This document shows positions 1 through 8,751 of a stretch of 64,000 bases of DNA, piece by piece. The notes under the pieces were generated by a model, which saw only the letters and a program-made list of their open reading frames with translations, did no database searches and was not told where the DNA came from. Numbering within the stretch: position 1 is the stretch's first letter; each line of letters starts with the position of its first letter. The translations under genes were made by a program, and so were the position numbers. This stretch comes from Pseudobutyrivibrio sp. ACV-2. GTDB taxonomy: Bacteria; Bacillota; Clostridia; Lachnospirales; Lachnospiraceae. Location of the stretch: positions 21,031 to 85,030 of the forward strand of contig NZ_FNQZ01000012.1 in NCBI RefSeq assembly GCF_900107545.1. The letters run 5' to 3'.

Positions 1-692
1 TTGCCATCATGAGCGGAACTGCTAAAAAGGATGCTATAGATTCCATAATTAAGGCTGCGGATAAGTACTTATATAAAAAGGATGTAGGTGGTTACAGACT
101 AAATACGAATTTTAATGAAATCAAAACGGACTTAGGTAGAATGTTTGGATTTTCATATGGTGACAAAGAAAATGGAGCAGTATTTTCACACATGGCTGTT
201 ATGTACGGCAATGCCCTGTATAAAAGAGGCTATGTGAATGAAGGTTATAAGGCTTTGCAGTCATTGTTTGATACGTCAAAGGATTTTGAGACAAGCAGAA
301 TATATCCTGGAATTCCTGAATATTTCAATGGCGAGGGACGCGGCCTCTATTGCTATCTTACTGGTGCTGCCAGCTGGTATCTGATGACAATGGTTACGGA
401 GGCGTTTGGCGTGAGAGGTAGTGCTGGAGATTTACATATTGAGCCAAAGCTTGTGAAGGAACAGTTTGATGATAAAGGCTTTGCAAGCATTAAGTTACCT
501 TTCAGGGGCCATGAATTTACCGTAGTTTATGCAAATCCGAAGAAAAAAAGCTATGGAGAATATTCTATTGGCGAGGTTTTAGTTGATGGCACCTGTGTGA
601 TAGAAAGCCAACATAATCTGGTAAGCATTCCAGAAAAACAAATTGATTCATGGAATGAAAAGGAACATTTGATAGAAATAAAGCTTAAATAA
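1..692 (+). CDS. GH94 phosphorylase, C-terminal part (5' end outside window)
   Basis: The open frame runs in from the left edge, so the ATG at base 9 is probably internal. The visible ~230 residues are the end of an (alpha/alpha)6 barrel plus the C-terminal beta domain of a GH94 (cellobiose phosphorylase-like) enzyme. Recognisable segments are the PGIPEYFNGEGRG stretch near residue 100, the TGAASWYLMTMVTEAFGVRG stretch after it, and a closing beta-rich domain. GH94 enzymes phosphorolyse beta-glucosides in the cytoplasm to glucose-1-phosphate and a shortened sugar. The stop lies 11 bases before a second GH94 gene, so the two are co-transcribed. The catalytic Asp lies upstream and cannot be checked, so substrate is unknown. 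Confidence 0.8.
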   Translation, partial: AIMSGTAKKDAIDSIIKAADKYLYKKDVGGYRLNTNFNEIKTDLGRMFGFSYGDKENGAVFSHMAVMYGNALYKRGYVNEGYKALQSLFDTSKDFETSRIYPGIPEYFNGEGRGLYCYLTGAASWYLMTMVTEAFGVRGSAGDLHIEPKLVKEQFDDKGFASIKLPFRGHEFTVVYANPKKKSYGEYSIGEVLVDGTCVIESQHNLVSIPEKQIDSWNEKEHLIEIKLK

Positions 693-703
693 ATTGGAGG
701 ATA

Positions 704-3700
704 ATGATGGAAATAAAGACAAGGGTTAAGGATGTCATAGAAGACTATGCCAGAAAAAGTGAATTTTCAAGCTTTTTGCCTGGAATCGCAGGTTTAAAGG
801 GCATACCGATGTGGTGTTACTACGTTAATAGAGGTCAAGCAGTTGTAAGTTTTGGTGTACAGGATAAGGATCACGGCATAATGGAATTCTATCCTGCACA
901 TACTGCTTATCAAATGGTAGAACGTACAGGATTTCGTACTTTTTTGAAGGTGGATGGTAAATATCTGGAAGCCTTCAAGCAGTATAAAGAAAATAACAAA
1001 ATGACTGTATATATGAATGCTATGAAGGTTGAAGATAATGATGAGATTAATGGCATTAAGGTTTCTGTGAACTATAGTACTCTGCCTGGTGAAAAAATTG
1101 CGGCACTTATGCGCGTGGTTGAGATTACAAACACTGCAGATGAAGAAAGAACCTTTGAAGTATTAGATGGAATGCCTGCATTGATTCCATATGGAGTAGG
1201 TCAGGACAGCCTTAAGATGATGGCTCAGACTACAAAAGCCTGGATGCAGGTAGAGGATGTAGAGACGGGCTGTCCATATTACCGTGTAAGAGTTAGCATG
1301 GAAGATTCTGCCGAGGTTAAAAAAGTGGATGGAGGAAATTTCGCTACAGCTAGATTTAATGATGGGGATAGCCTACCTGTAATAGTAGATCCACGTGTGG
1401 TATTTGATTACGACTTGTCACTTGATAGAGCAGTGGGATTCGAGGAAGCTGGAATAGATGAGTTCATAGGAAAGCACCAAAATATTTCAAATGAATTGCC
1501 ATGTGCATTTTTTGCAGCCAAGAAAACGCTGAAGCCAGGTGAGACACTTCGTATTAATGAGATGATAGGCCAGGTAAGAAATAAGGAAGTATTAAAAAAG
1601 TATCTTAAGAACACATTGGATGGAGCGTATTTTGAAAATAAATTTGCAGAGGCTGTAAATCTAGCAGAAGAATTAACTGCAAGTGTGGCTACCAAGACAG
1701 CTAATGAGATGTTTGATAACTACACACGCTACAACTACATGGATAATGTGCTACGAGGCGGTACTCCTATAAAGCTTGGGAATAAACATACATATTATGT
1801 ATATTCTAGAAAGCATGGGGATTTGGAGCGAGATTACAACTATTTTTCAATGTCTCCAGAATTCTATTCTCAGGGAAACGGCAATTTCAGAGACGTAAAT
1901 CAAAATAGAAGATGTGACACATTCTTCAGTTCTATTGTTGAAGAGAACAATATTAAAATGTTCTATTCACTTATTCAGCTGGATGGATATAATCCACTGA
2001 AAATAGAGCAGTTGCGCTATGAGTCTGATGCAGCACAAAAGCTTGGAGTAAAGCAGGCATTTACACCAGGTGAGCTGGCTGCAGCCATAATGGATAGAGC
2101 AGGTGGAGAATTTGGACTTGCGGAAGAAGAGCTATTCGAAGAAATCATGGCAGATGCTATTGAAACTGTAAATGGAGATTTTGGCGAAGGTTATTGGAGC
2201 GACCACTGGACGTATAATCTGGATTTGATTGAGGATTATTTGGAGGTATATCCAGAGAAGGCAGAAAAACTGCTATATGATACTTCGATAAAATCATTTG
2301 ATGCAAAGAAAAAACTACTTCCAAGATTTAAGCGCTATGCCGAGACAGAAAATGGTATAAGACAGTATTTCTATTTGGAAGATAGGGCAAATACAAAGCA
2401 AAATCCAAGTTTTGCTGTTGATGCAGTTGGAAATGAAATACAGATGAGCCTAATAGGAAAACTGATATTTATGTCTGCCGCAAAGCTTGCAACTCTCGAT
2501 GCCCATGGACTTGGTGTTGAGATGGAGGGCGGAAAACCAGGCTGGTATGATGCGCTAAATGGTATGCCAGGAATGCTTGGATCTTCAATGAATGAGACAT
2601 ATGAGCTGGCTAGAATGATAGAGGCCACCAAGAAGTGGGCTGACAGATTTGAAAAGGACGTGACACTTCCTGAGGAAGTAGCCGATTTCGTTTTACGTAT
2701 ATACGATATTGAAAAAACTACATCAGATAGTCTAGACAAATGGAACAAAAAGAATGATGCAAAAGAAGCATATCGTAAATACGTATATGACGATTTCTCG
2801 GGAGAGGAAAAGACCATTGATGCAGCTAAGGTTAAAGAAATATTATATCTATTTATATCGGTTATGGAGGATTCAGTGAAAAAGGCCGTAGAAATTGGAG
2901 ATGGTATCGCACCAGCATATTTTACATATGAAGTGGATGACTTCGAGAAAAATGAAGAAGGTCTTGTCCCTAAGCATTTCAAGCAGGTATTAGTGCCTTA
3001 TTTCTTAGAAGGTCCAGTGCGCTATTTTAAGCTTGATAGCGATGTGTCAGGCAAAAGAGAGATGTATGAAAAAATCAAAAATAGCGATTTATACGATGAA
3101 AAGCTTTCTATGTACAAGGTGAATGCTTCATTAAGTGAGGCAAGCTTTGAGCTTGGTAGATGCAGAGCCTTTACGCCTGGTTGGCTTGAAAATGAATCTA
3201 TCTGGCTTCATATGGAATACAAATATTTATTAGAGCTTCTTAGAAGTGGGTTGTATCAGGAATTTTTTGAGGACTTCAAGAAGGCAGCTATACCATTTTT
3301 AGATAAGAATGTTTATGGCCGTAGTACACTTGAAAATTCATCATTTATTGCCAGCTCGAAGAATCCAAACGAAAGAATTCATGGAAAAGGCTTTGTTGCA
3401 AGACTAAGTGGCTCGACCATTGAATTTATAAGCATCTGGAAGCTGCTATTCTTTGGTAAGAGTTTATTTACTGAAAATGATGGAGAATTTGCATTCACAC
3501 CAAGACCAGCTATTCCAGAATATTTAATCGCGGAAGAGGATGGAAAATATTTTGTGGAAACAACTATGCTTGGATTTACAAAAATGTGTTTAGAGTTTAG
3601 CGATAAGAGGGATTATATACCTGGAGAATACGATATTACAGGTATTGACGTGGAATTCAATGATGGTACCAGTGTATCTGTAGAGGGCGATACTATCGCA

Positions 3701-3769
3701 GCTGATAGTGCATTAAAGATACGTGACAGGTGTGCAAAATCAGTGACTATAAAAATGACACCTAAATAA
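704..3769 (+). CDS. GH94-family oligosaccharide phosphorylase (1021 aa)
   Basis: A large cytoplasmic GH94-type phosphorylase. The N-terminal ~300 residues form the beta-sandwich domain typical of the family, and the helical barrel carries GYWSDHWTY near residue 500, where Asp500 fits the general acid. A GGAGG ribosome site precedes tandem ATGs at 704 and 707. At 1021 residues it is longer than cellobiose phosphorylase (about 800) and closer to 1,2-beta-oligoglucan phosphorylases (about 1,100). In Listeria such an enzyme sits beside a binding protein and two ABC permeases, as here. Beta-1,2-glucan is therefore a reasonable but unproven substrate; other beta-glucans are possible. No frameshift is visible. 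Confidence 0.8.
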   Translation: MMEIKTRVKDVIEDYARKSEFSSFLPGIAGLKGIPMWCYYVNRGQAVVSFGVQDKDHGIMEFYPAHTAYQMVERTGFRTFLKVDGKYLEAFKQYKENNKMTVYMNAMKVEDNDEINGIKVSVNYSTLPGEKIAALMRVVEITNTADEERTFEVLDGMPALIPYGVGQDSLKMMAQTTKAWMQVEDVETGCPYYRVRVSMEDSAEVKKVDGGNFATARFNDGDSLPVIVDPRVVFDYDLSLDRAVGFEEAGIDEFIGKHQNISNELPCAFFAAKKTLKPGETLRINEMIGQVRNKEVLKKYLKNTLDGAYFENKFAEAVNLAEELTASVATKTANEMFDNYTRYNYMDNVLRGGTPIKLGNKHTYYVYSRKHGDLERDYNYFSMSPEFYSQGNGNFRDVNQNRRCDTFFSSIVEENNIKMFYSLIQLDGYNPLKIEQLRYESDAAQKLGVKQAFTPGELAAAIMDRAGGEFGLAEEELFEEIMADAIETVNGDFGEGYWSDHWTYNLDLIEDYLEVYPEKAEKLLYDTSIKSFDAKKKLLPRFKRYAETENGIRQYFYLEDRANTKQNPSFAVDAVGNEIQMSLIGKLIFMSAAKLATLDAHGLGVEMEGGKPGWYDALNGMPGMLGSSMNETYELARMIEATKKWADRFEKDVTLPEEVADFVLRIYDIEKTTSDSLDKWNKKNDAKEAYRKYVYDDFSGEEKTIDAAKVKEILYLFISVMEDSVKKAVEIGDGIAPAYFTYEVDDFEKNEEGLVPKHFKQVLVPYFLEGPVRYFKLDSDVSGKREMYEKIKNSDLYDEKLSMYKVNASLSEASFELGRCRAFTPGWLENESIWLHMEYKYLLELLRSGLYQEFFEDFKKAAIPFLDKNVYGRSTLENSSFIASSKNPNERIHGKGFVARLSGSTIEFISIWKLLFFGKSLFTENDGEFAFTPRPAIPEYLIAEEDGKYFVETTMLGFTKMCLEFSDKRDYIPGEYDITGIDVEFNDGTSVSVEGDTIAADSALKIRDRCAKSVTIKMTPK

Positions 3770-3790
3770 AAAAAGTGTCATTTTTTCAGA
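3751..3790 (+). terminator. rho-independent terminator after GH94 pair
   Basis: Inverted repeat AAAAATGACAC (3751-3761) / GTGTCATTTTT (3775-3785) runs into a T tract. The left arm lies inside the last codons of the GH94 gene. It separates the phosphorylase genes from the ABC transporter. Confidence 0.75.
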
Positions 3791-3803
3791 GGCTGGTGAA
3801 ACC

Positions 3804-3838
3804 TATAATTCAATCATAGCAAGTAACCAAGGGGTTAC
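3804..3838 (+). promoter_or_regulatory. candidate promoter and operator for ABC transporter
   Basis: A TATAAT -10 candidate lies at 3804-3809 with no convincing -35. Just downstream is a perfect dyad, GTAACC (3823-3828) AAGG GGTTAC (3833-3838), placed where a repressor would block initiation. The regulator is not identified. Confidence 0.4.
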
Positions 3839-3872
3839 ATAAAAAACCAAATAAAGTTGGGAGGATGAAAGA

Positions 3873-5273
3873 ATGAAGCTAAAAAAATTCTTAGCAACAC
3901 TTTTAGTTGGTGCAATTACACTTTCTATGGTTGCCTGTGGTAGTGATGGCAGCGATGGTAGTGCAACACTAGAGGGAGAAAATGTTAATTCAGAAACAGT
4001 AGGTAGTGAAGACGGAGAAAAGCTGGTTATCTGGACTTTGGCAAAGGATTTGCAGACATTTGCAGAGAAGTATGCTGAAGATCACAATGTTCAGATTGAA
4101 ACAGTTGTAATTGAGCCAGCTGATTATGTGACAAAGGTTCAGACAGCTCTTAATGGTGGCCAGACAACACCAGATATCATCGTTGGTGAGCCACAGATGC
4201 TTGAGGATTTCTATGATGCTGAGTATTTTGAGGACTTAAATCAGGAACCATACAACGCTCAGGACTATGCAGACCAGATTGTTGATTATGTGTGGAAGGT
4301 TGGCCAGGATTCAGAAGGTATCCAGCGTGCTATTTCTTACCAGATTACACCAGCAGGTATCTACTATCGTAGAGATATAGCTGAGAAGGTATTTGGAACA
4401 GAAGATCCAGATGAAATCGGAAAGCTTTTCGCTGATTATGACACAGTACTTAAGACAGCAAAGACACTTAAGGATGCAGGTTACAGAATCTTCGCTTCAG
4501 ATGCAGAGATTAACTACTTCTCAGGTGACAGCGCTTGGGTTGTAGATGGAAAGCTTAATGTAAATCAGGCACGTCTTGATTACATGGACCTTGTAATTGA
4601 TTTGTATCAGAACGACTATACCGCATATGCGAACCAGTGGTCTACACCATGGTATCAGGCTATGGCTGGCGAGGTACCTATCCTTACAGCAGATATTCAG
4701 AACTATGCTGATGATTCAGTAAACGTATGGGATGCAGAGCAGTTTGAAGAAGCTACAAAGGATCTTGATAAGACAGAAGTATTTGCATTTGGTCTTCCAA
4801 GCTGGGGCGTTCTTACACTTAGAGACAACGTAGGTGAGACATCTGGTAAGTGGGGCGTTTGCTCAGGACCTGCTTCTGGTTTTGGTGGTGGTACATTCAT
4901 CGGTATCTCAGCACAGTCAGAGCACAAGGATCTTGCATGGGATTTCTTAAAGTGGGTAACACTTGATGAGGATACAGCAGAGTGGTGGATTGAGAAGTCT
5001 GAGGGTGACACTGTTTCACTTGTTTCAGTTCTTGAAAAGCACAAAGATGATGAGAATCCAGTATACGGCAATGAGCACATGTACTCATTCTGGCAGTCAC
5101 AGGCAGAGGATATTGATTATTCTAAGGTAACACGTTATGACAAGGTTATTAACGATGCTTGGGGAGCAGCTATCACAGCAATCAAGACTGGTGAAAAGAG
5201 CAAAGATGACGCCATCGCTGAGTTCTATGATGTAGTTGAGTCAACATATCCTGATATCACAGTTGAAAGATAA
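3873..5273 (+). CDS. sugar ABC transporter substrate-binding lipoprotein
   Basis: Family 1 extracellular solute-binding protein of 466 residues. Basic start, hydrophobic core and lipobox LSMVAC place the lipidated Cys at residue 22. A linker rich in Gly, Ser and acidic residues follows, then the MalE-like fold beginning near KLVIWTLAKD. GGGTFIGISAQSEHKDLAWDFLKWVT near residues 328-353 is typical of these sugar binders. A GGGAGG site precedes the ATG. Two permease genes follow; no ATPase gene is present, so a shared MsmX/UgpC-type ATPase encoded elsewhere is likely. Neighbouring GH94 genes suggest a beta-gluco-oligosaccharide ligand (inference). Confidence 0.88.
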   Translation: MKLKKFLATLLVGAITLSMVACGSDGSDGSATLEGENVNSETVGSEDGEKLVIWTLAKDLQTFAEKYAEDHNVQIETVVIEPADYVTKVQTALNGGQTTPDIIVGEPQMLEDFYDAEYFEDLNQEPYNAQDYADQIVDYVWKVGQDSEGIQRAISYQITPAGIYYRRDIAEKVFGTEDPDEIGKLFADYDTVLKTAKTLKDAGYRIFASDAEINYFSGDSAWVVDGKLNVNQARLDYMDLVIDLYQNDYTAYANQWSTPWYQAMAGEVPILTADIQNYADDSVNVWDAEQFEEATKDLDKTEVFAFGLPSWGVLTLRDNVGETSGKWGVCSGPASGFGGGTFIGISAQSEHKDLAWDFLKWVTLDEDTAEWWIEKSEGDTVSLVSVLEKHKDDENPVYGNEHMYSFWQSQAEDIDYSKVTRYDKVINDAWGAAITAIKTGEKSKDDAIAEFYDVVESTYPDITVER

Positions 5274-5292
5274 AATTTCAGATGATGAAAAT

Positions 5293-5313
5293 GGGGCTAG
5301 CTCTGCTAGCCCC
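5293..5313 (+). other. intergenic hairpin between binding protein and permease
   Basis: Perfect 9-bp stem GGGGCTAGC (5293-5301) / GCTAGCCCC (5305-5313) with a 3-nt loop and no T tract behind it. It probably stabilises the upstream message, or partly stops transcription, so that more binding protein than permease is made. Confidence 0.65.
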
Positions 5314-5334
5314 AAAATTAAAAGGGAGGAAAGG

Positions 5335-6258
5335 ATGAAAGCTTTTTCTATAAAGAATGTGATGAAGAATAGGAATAATGCAGCATATCTGTTTGTGCTC
5401 CCATTCGTCATCGTTTTTTTAATTTTTAGCGTATACCCTGTATTCAGAACACTTTACTTAAGCTTTACAGAATATAAGGGATATGGTGAGCCTACAATTA
5501 TAGGCTTTGATAACTATAAAAGAGTTTTGGGAGATAAATTCTTCTGGCGTTCACTTTATAACACCGTTAAGATGTGGGGATTAAACATTGTTTTACAGCT
5601 TGGTCTTGCATTTTTGCTTACTATCGTATTTTCGGATATCAAATATAAGATTACCGGACTTCCAGTGTTTAGAGCAGTTTATTATCTACCAAATCTTATA
5701 GCAGCTACATCAGTAGCATTCCTTTTTAAAACACTTTTGGATTGGAAATATGGTTCATTTAATCAAATGCTTTTAGCTATTGGAGTAATCGAACAGCAAA
5801 TCAACTGGTTGGGACAGCGCTCAACAGCATGGGCCGTGGTATCAGTAATACAGGCCTGGATGTGGTTTGGTAATTCTTTCATTATGTTAATGGCTGGCGT
5901 GCAGGGTATTCCTCAGGATTATTTCGAGGCAGCTGCTATCGATGGTGCAGGAAGATGGAAGACTTTTGGAAAAATTACATTACCATTACTTAGACCTATT
6001 CTTTTATATGTAGCTGTTACATCTCTTATCGGTGGTTTACAGTTATTTGATTTACCATTCCTTATCAACGGAGTGGCAGGTGCTTCCACAGCCGGAGAAC
6101 CAGGTGGAACACTTCAGACAGTGGTTATGTACATGTACAAATTTGGTTTTGAAACTCACCAGGTAGGCTTTGCATCAGCAATAGCTTATACACTGTTTAT
6201 CATAATTCTTATCGTTTCAGTTCTAGAGTTTAAGTTCATTGGTGGAAAGGAGGATTAA
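5335..6258 (+). CDS. ABC sugar permease, MalF type
   Basis: Binding-protein-dependent inner-membrane permease of about 307 residues with six predicted membrane segments, the first near FVLPFVIVFLIFSVYPVFRT. The cytoplasmic EAA loop, EAAAIDGAGRWKTFGKITLP near residue 200, is where the ATPase docks. The ATG at 5335 is chosen because GGGAGG lies seven bases upstream; the frame opens earlier, but that part overlaps the intergenic hairpin. The next permease starts three bases after its stop. Confidence 0.88.
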   Translation: MKAFSIKNVMKNRNNAAYLFVLPFVIVFLIFSVYPVFRTLYLSFTEYKGYGEPTIIGFDNYKRVLGDKFFWRSLYNTVKMWGLNIVLQLGLAFLLTIVFSDIKYKITGLPVFRAVYYLPNLIAATSVAFLFKTLLDWKYGSFNQMLLAIGVIEQQINWLGQRSTAWAVVSVIQAWMWFGNSFIMLMAGVQGIPQDYFEAAAIDGAGRWKTFGKITLPLLRPILLYVAVTSLIGGLQLFDLPFLINGVAGASTAGEPGGTLQTVVMYMYKFGFETHQVGFASAIAYTLFIIILIVSVLEFKFIGGKED

Positions 6259-6261
6259 GCT

Positions 6262-7089
6262 ATGGCAACAAAAATTAAAAAAGTAGTACTTTACATAGCA
6301 TTAATTGTTTTGGCTCTTGGCTGCCTGCTTCCTTTCTGGCTGATGATTGTAAACTCAACCAGATCTGGCGTTGAGATAACTCACGCTTTTTCATTTTTGC
6401 CGGGGCACAGCCTCAAGGATAACTGGGTAGTACTTTTTGCCTACGTAAATTTATTCACAGGTTTCTTCAACAGTATCAAAGTGGCTGTGCCGGCAACTCT
6501 CCTTACAGCATATTTTTCAGCTATTACAGCATATGCGATGGCCATGTATGAGTGGAAGGGCAACAGCCTTTTGTTTAAAGTCATCGTAGTGTTTATGATG
6601 ATACCGGCGCAGCTTTCATTGATTGGTTTCTACAACTTATGTCAAAAGCTTAGACTTGTAGACTCTTATGTGCCACTTATCGTTCCTGCAATTGCAGCAC
6701 CTGGAATCGTATTCTTCTTAAGACAGTATGTAAAATCTACATTGTCAAAGGCACTGCTTGAAGCAGCAAGAATTGATGGCGCATCAGAATTACATACATT
6801 CCATAAAATAGTTTTACCAATTATGGCACCTGGTATCGCAACAATGTCAATCGGAGCATTTATTGGAAACTGGAATTCATATCTCATGCCATTGATACTG
6901 TTAAATACCCCAAGAAAAATGACTCTTCCTGTAATGATTTCGACACTTAATGCAGCAACAGATTTACAGAAGAATCAAGGTGCTATTTATTTAGGCGTAG
7001 CAATTTCAGTTGTACCTATCATGATTGTTTTTGCATTCTGCTCTAGATATATCATCAGCAGTATTTCAGCTGGTAGTGTAAAAGAATAA
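6262..7089 (+). CDS. ABC sugar permease, MalG type
   Basis: Second permease of the pair, 275 residues with six predicted membrane segments. The EAA loop is EAARIDGASELHTFHKIVLP near residue 168. The start is preceded by GGAGG inside the end of the upstream gene. It pairs with the MalF-type subunit to form the channel for the lipoprotein encoded at 3873. A hairpin follows. Confidence 0.88.
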   Translation: MATKIKKVVLYIALIVLALGCLLPFWLMIVNSTRSGVEITHAFSFLPGHSLKDNWVVLFAYVNLFTGFFNSIKVAVPATLLTAYFSAITAYAMAMYEWKGNSLLFKVIVVFMMIPAQLSLIGFYNLCQKLRLVDSYVPLIVPAIAAPGIVFFLRQYVKSTLSKALLEAARIDGASELHTFHKIVLPIMAPGIATMSIGAFIGNWNSYLMPLILLNTPRKMTLPVMISTLNAATDLQKNQGAIYLGVAISVVPIMIVFAFCSRYIISSISAGSVKE

Positions 7090-7096
7090 AAGAATC

Positions 7097-7121
7097 GGAC
7101 TGGCACTCTTAGTGGCAGTCC
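7097..7121 (+). terminator. imperfect hairpin, possible weak terminator
   Basis: GGACTGGCAC (7097-7106) / GTGGCAGTCC (7112-7121), one mismatch, followed only by TTAATTCG. The weak T tract suggests leaky termination into the next gene. Confidence 0.5.
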
Positions 7122-7129
7122 TTAATTCG

Positions 7130-7158
7130 TTGAAAGGCAGGGGCACAACCTGTATAAT
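7130..7158 (+). promoter_or_regulatory. strong-looking sigma-A promoter
   Basis: TTGAAA (7130-7135), 17-bp spacer, extended -10 TG-TATAAT with the hexamer at 7153-7158. Transcription would begin near 7165, which is the A of the ATG of the next gene, so a leaderless or nearly leaderless message is predicted. Confidence 0.6.
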
Positions 7159-7164
7159 GGAAAA

Positions 7165-8751
7165 ATGAAAACTAAATTGGATGCAATCAAAAAAATAATA
7201 AGTATTACCCTTGTTTTTTCAACACTTGTAGGGTGTGGTGTGGAAACTGAGAAACAGACTATAGGAGATAAGGATACAGTCACGCTGGATTGGTACATCA
7301 ATTATTCCTGGTTTAACACCAGATGGGGAAGTAATGTAGTCTCTAGAACTATCACTGAAAATACCGGTGTAAATATCAATTTTATAACCCCACAGGGTAA
7401 TGAAGAGGAAAAGCTGAATGCCCTGATTGAGTCTGGGTCATTGCCAGATTTGATTACATTGGGCTGGTGGGAGCCTCAGGTCAACGAAATAATTCAAAAG
7501 GATATGGTATATGCCATCAATAAATTGGCGGATGATTATGACTCATATTTTTATCAGGTCTGTGACAAGCAGGCTGTAAACTGGTACACCCAACCAGATG
7601 GAAACATATATGGTTATCCCTGCTCATCGGTAACACCTCAGGATGTGGAAAATAATGATAATATCGGTTCAAACCAAACATTTCTGGTGCGAAAAGATAT
7701 TTATGAGGCCATAGGAAGTCCTGATATGACTACTATATCGGGCTTTGAGCGTGCGGTGAAAAAGGCAAAGCAAATGTTTCCTGAGATTGGTGGGAAACCG
7801 CTGATTCCTATAGGCGCCCATCTGTTTGATGATTCGGGAAATGTATCCTTTGATCAGTACATTCAAAACTTTTTGGCTGTACCCTATGAGAAGGATGGCA
7901 AGCTATATGATAGAAATACAGACCCTGAATATATAGAGTGGCTTAAAATGTTCAGGAGACTAAATGAGGGTGGCTATCTGTCAACGGATATATTTATAGA
8001 CCAAAGAACCCAAATGGAAGAAAAAATTGCTGAGGGGCGCTATTTTTGCATGCTGTATCAGTATACAGATATGGCTGCTCAGCAGAAAACACGCTACGCC
8101 ACCAATCCAAATAGCATCTATATAGCTGTGGATGGACCGAAAAATCATAATGGGGATGACTATGTATTGCCTACAAATACAGCAAGCGGATGGACCATTA
8201 CCATGATTTCAAAAAACTGTAAGAATCCGGACAGAGCAATACAGTTTATAGATTATTTGATTTCAGAGGAAGGTCAGAAGCTGGTGTATCTGGGCGTGGA
8301 GGGGATTACCTATGACATGGTGGATGGAAAGCCCGTTATAAAGCCTGATGTTCTGAAGCTTTTGAATACAGACCGCGCCACCTATGACAAGATATATGGT
8401 GCCGATGATGCATACTGGATGCTTCAGGACAATGTAATGCAGCTGAAATGGAAGACAGATAACATATCACCAACCACCCAGCTGGAGGAATGGACATACC
8501 CATATGCTAAATACACAGGTCAGTACGATATTATTTTCCCTGCGGATACGGAGGATGCATTTATAGATGGTCAGATTAACAGTCTATGGAGTGAGACTCT
8601 ACAGGAGTTGTTAACCTGCGAAAGTGATGAGGAATTTGACAAGATTTTAGAGGAGTATAAAAAAGAGAGAACTGCACTGGGATATGAGCAGCTTCAGGAG
8701 AAACGTTATCAGTATGTTACTAAAGCAAAGAAAAAGTTGGGGATCGATTAA
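7165..8751 (+). CDS. extracellular solute-binding lipoprotein (LipO/YtcQ-like)
   Basis: Large (528 residue) solute-binding protein of the type found with YesM/YesN two-component systems. A short signal ends in FSTLVGC with lipidated Cys24. The body carries features of this class, such as the WEPQVNEII segment and NTASGWTITMISKNCKNPDR. No permease follows; histidine kinase and regulator genes come next. It may therefore deliver sugar occupancy information to the kinase, or share the permeases encoded upstream. No clear ribosome site precedes the ATG. The 3' end overlaps the kinase start region. Confidence 0.82.
   Translation: MKTKLDAIKKIISITLVFSTLVGCGVETEKQTIGDKDTVTLDWYINYSWFNTRWGSNVVSRTITENTGVNINFITPQGNEEEKLNALIESGSLPDLITLGWWEPQVNEIIQKDMVYAINKLADDYDSYFYQVCDKQAVNWYTQPDGNIYGYPCSSVTPQDVENNDNIGSNQTFLVRKDIYEAIGSPDMTTISGFERAVKKAKQMFPEIGGKPLIPIGAHLFDDSGNVSFDQYIQNFLAVPYEKDGKLYDRNTDPEYIEWLKMFRRLNEGGYLSTDIFIDQRTQMEEKIAEGRYFCMLYQYTDMAAQQKTRYATNPNSIYIAVDGPKNHNGDDYVLPTNTASGWTITMISKNCKNPDRAIQFIDYLISEEGQKLVYLGVEGITYDMVDGKPVIKPDVLKLLNTDRATYDKIYGADDAYWMLQDNVMQLKWKTDNISPTTQLEEWTYPYAKYTGQYDIIFPADTEDAFIDGQINSLWSETLQELLTCESDEEFDKILEEYKKERTALGYEQLQEKRYQYVTKAKKKLGID

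Noticed and set aside
2371..2982. 203-codon open frame on the minus strand
   Set aside because: Lies fully inside the GH94 gene, Ser/Phe-rich composition typical of an antisense shadow, no ribosome site.
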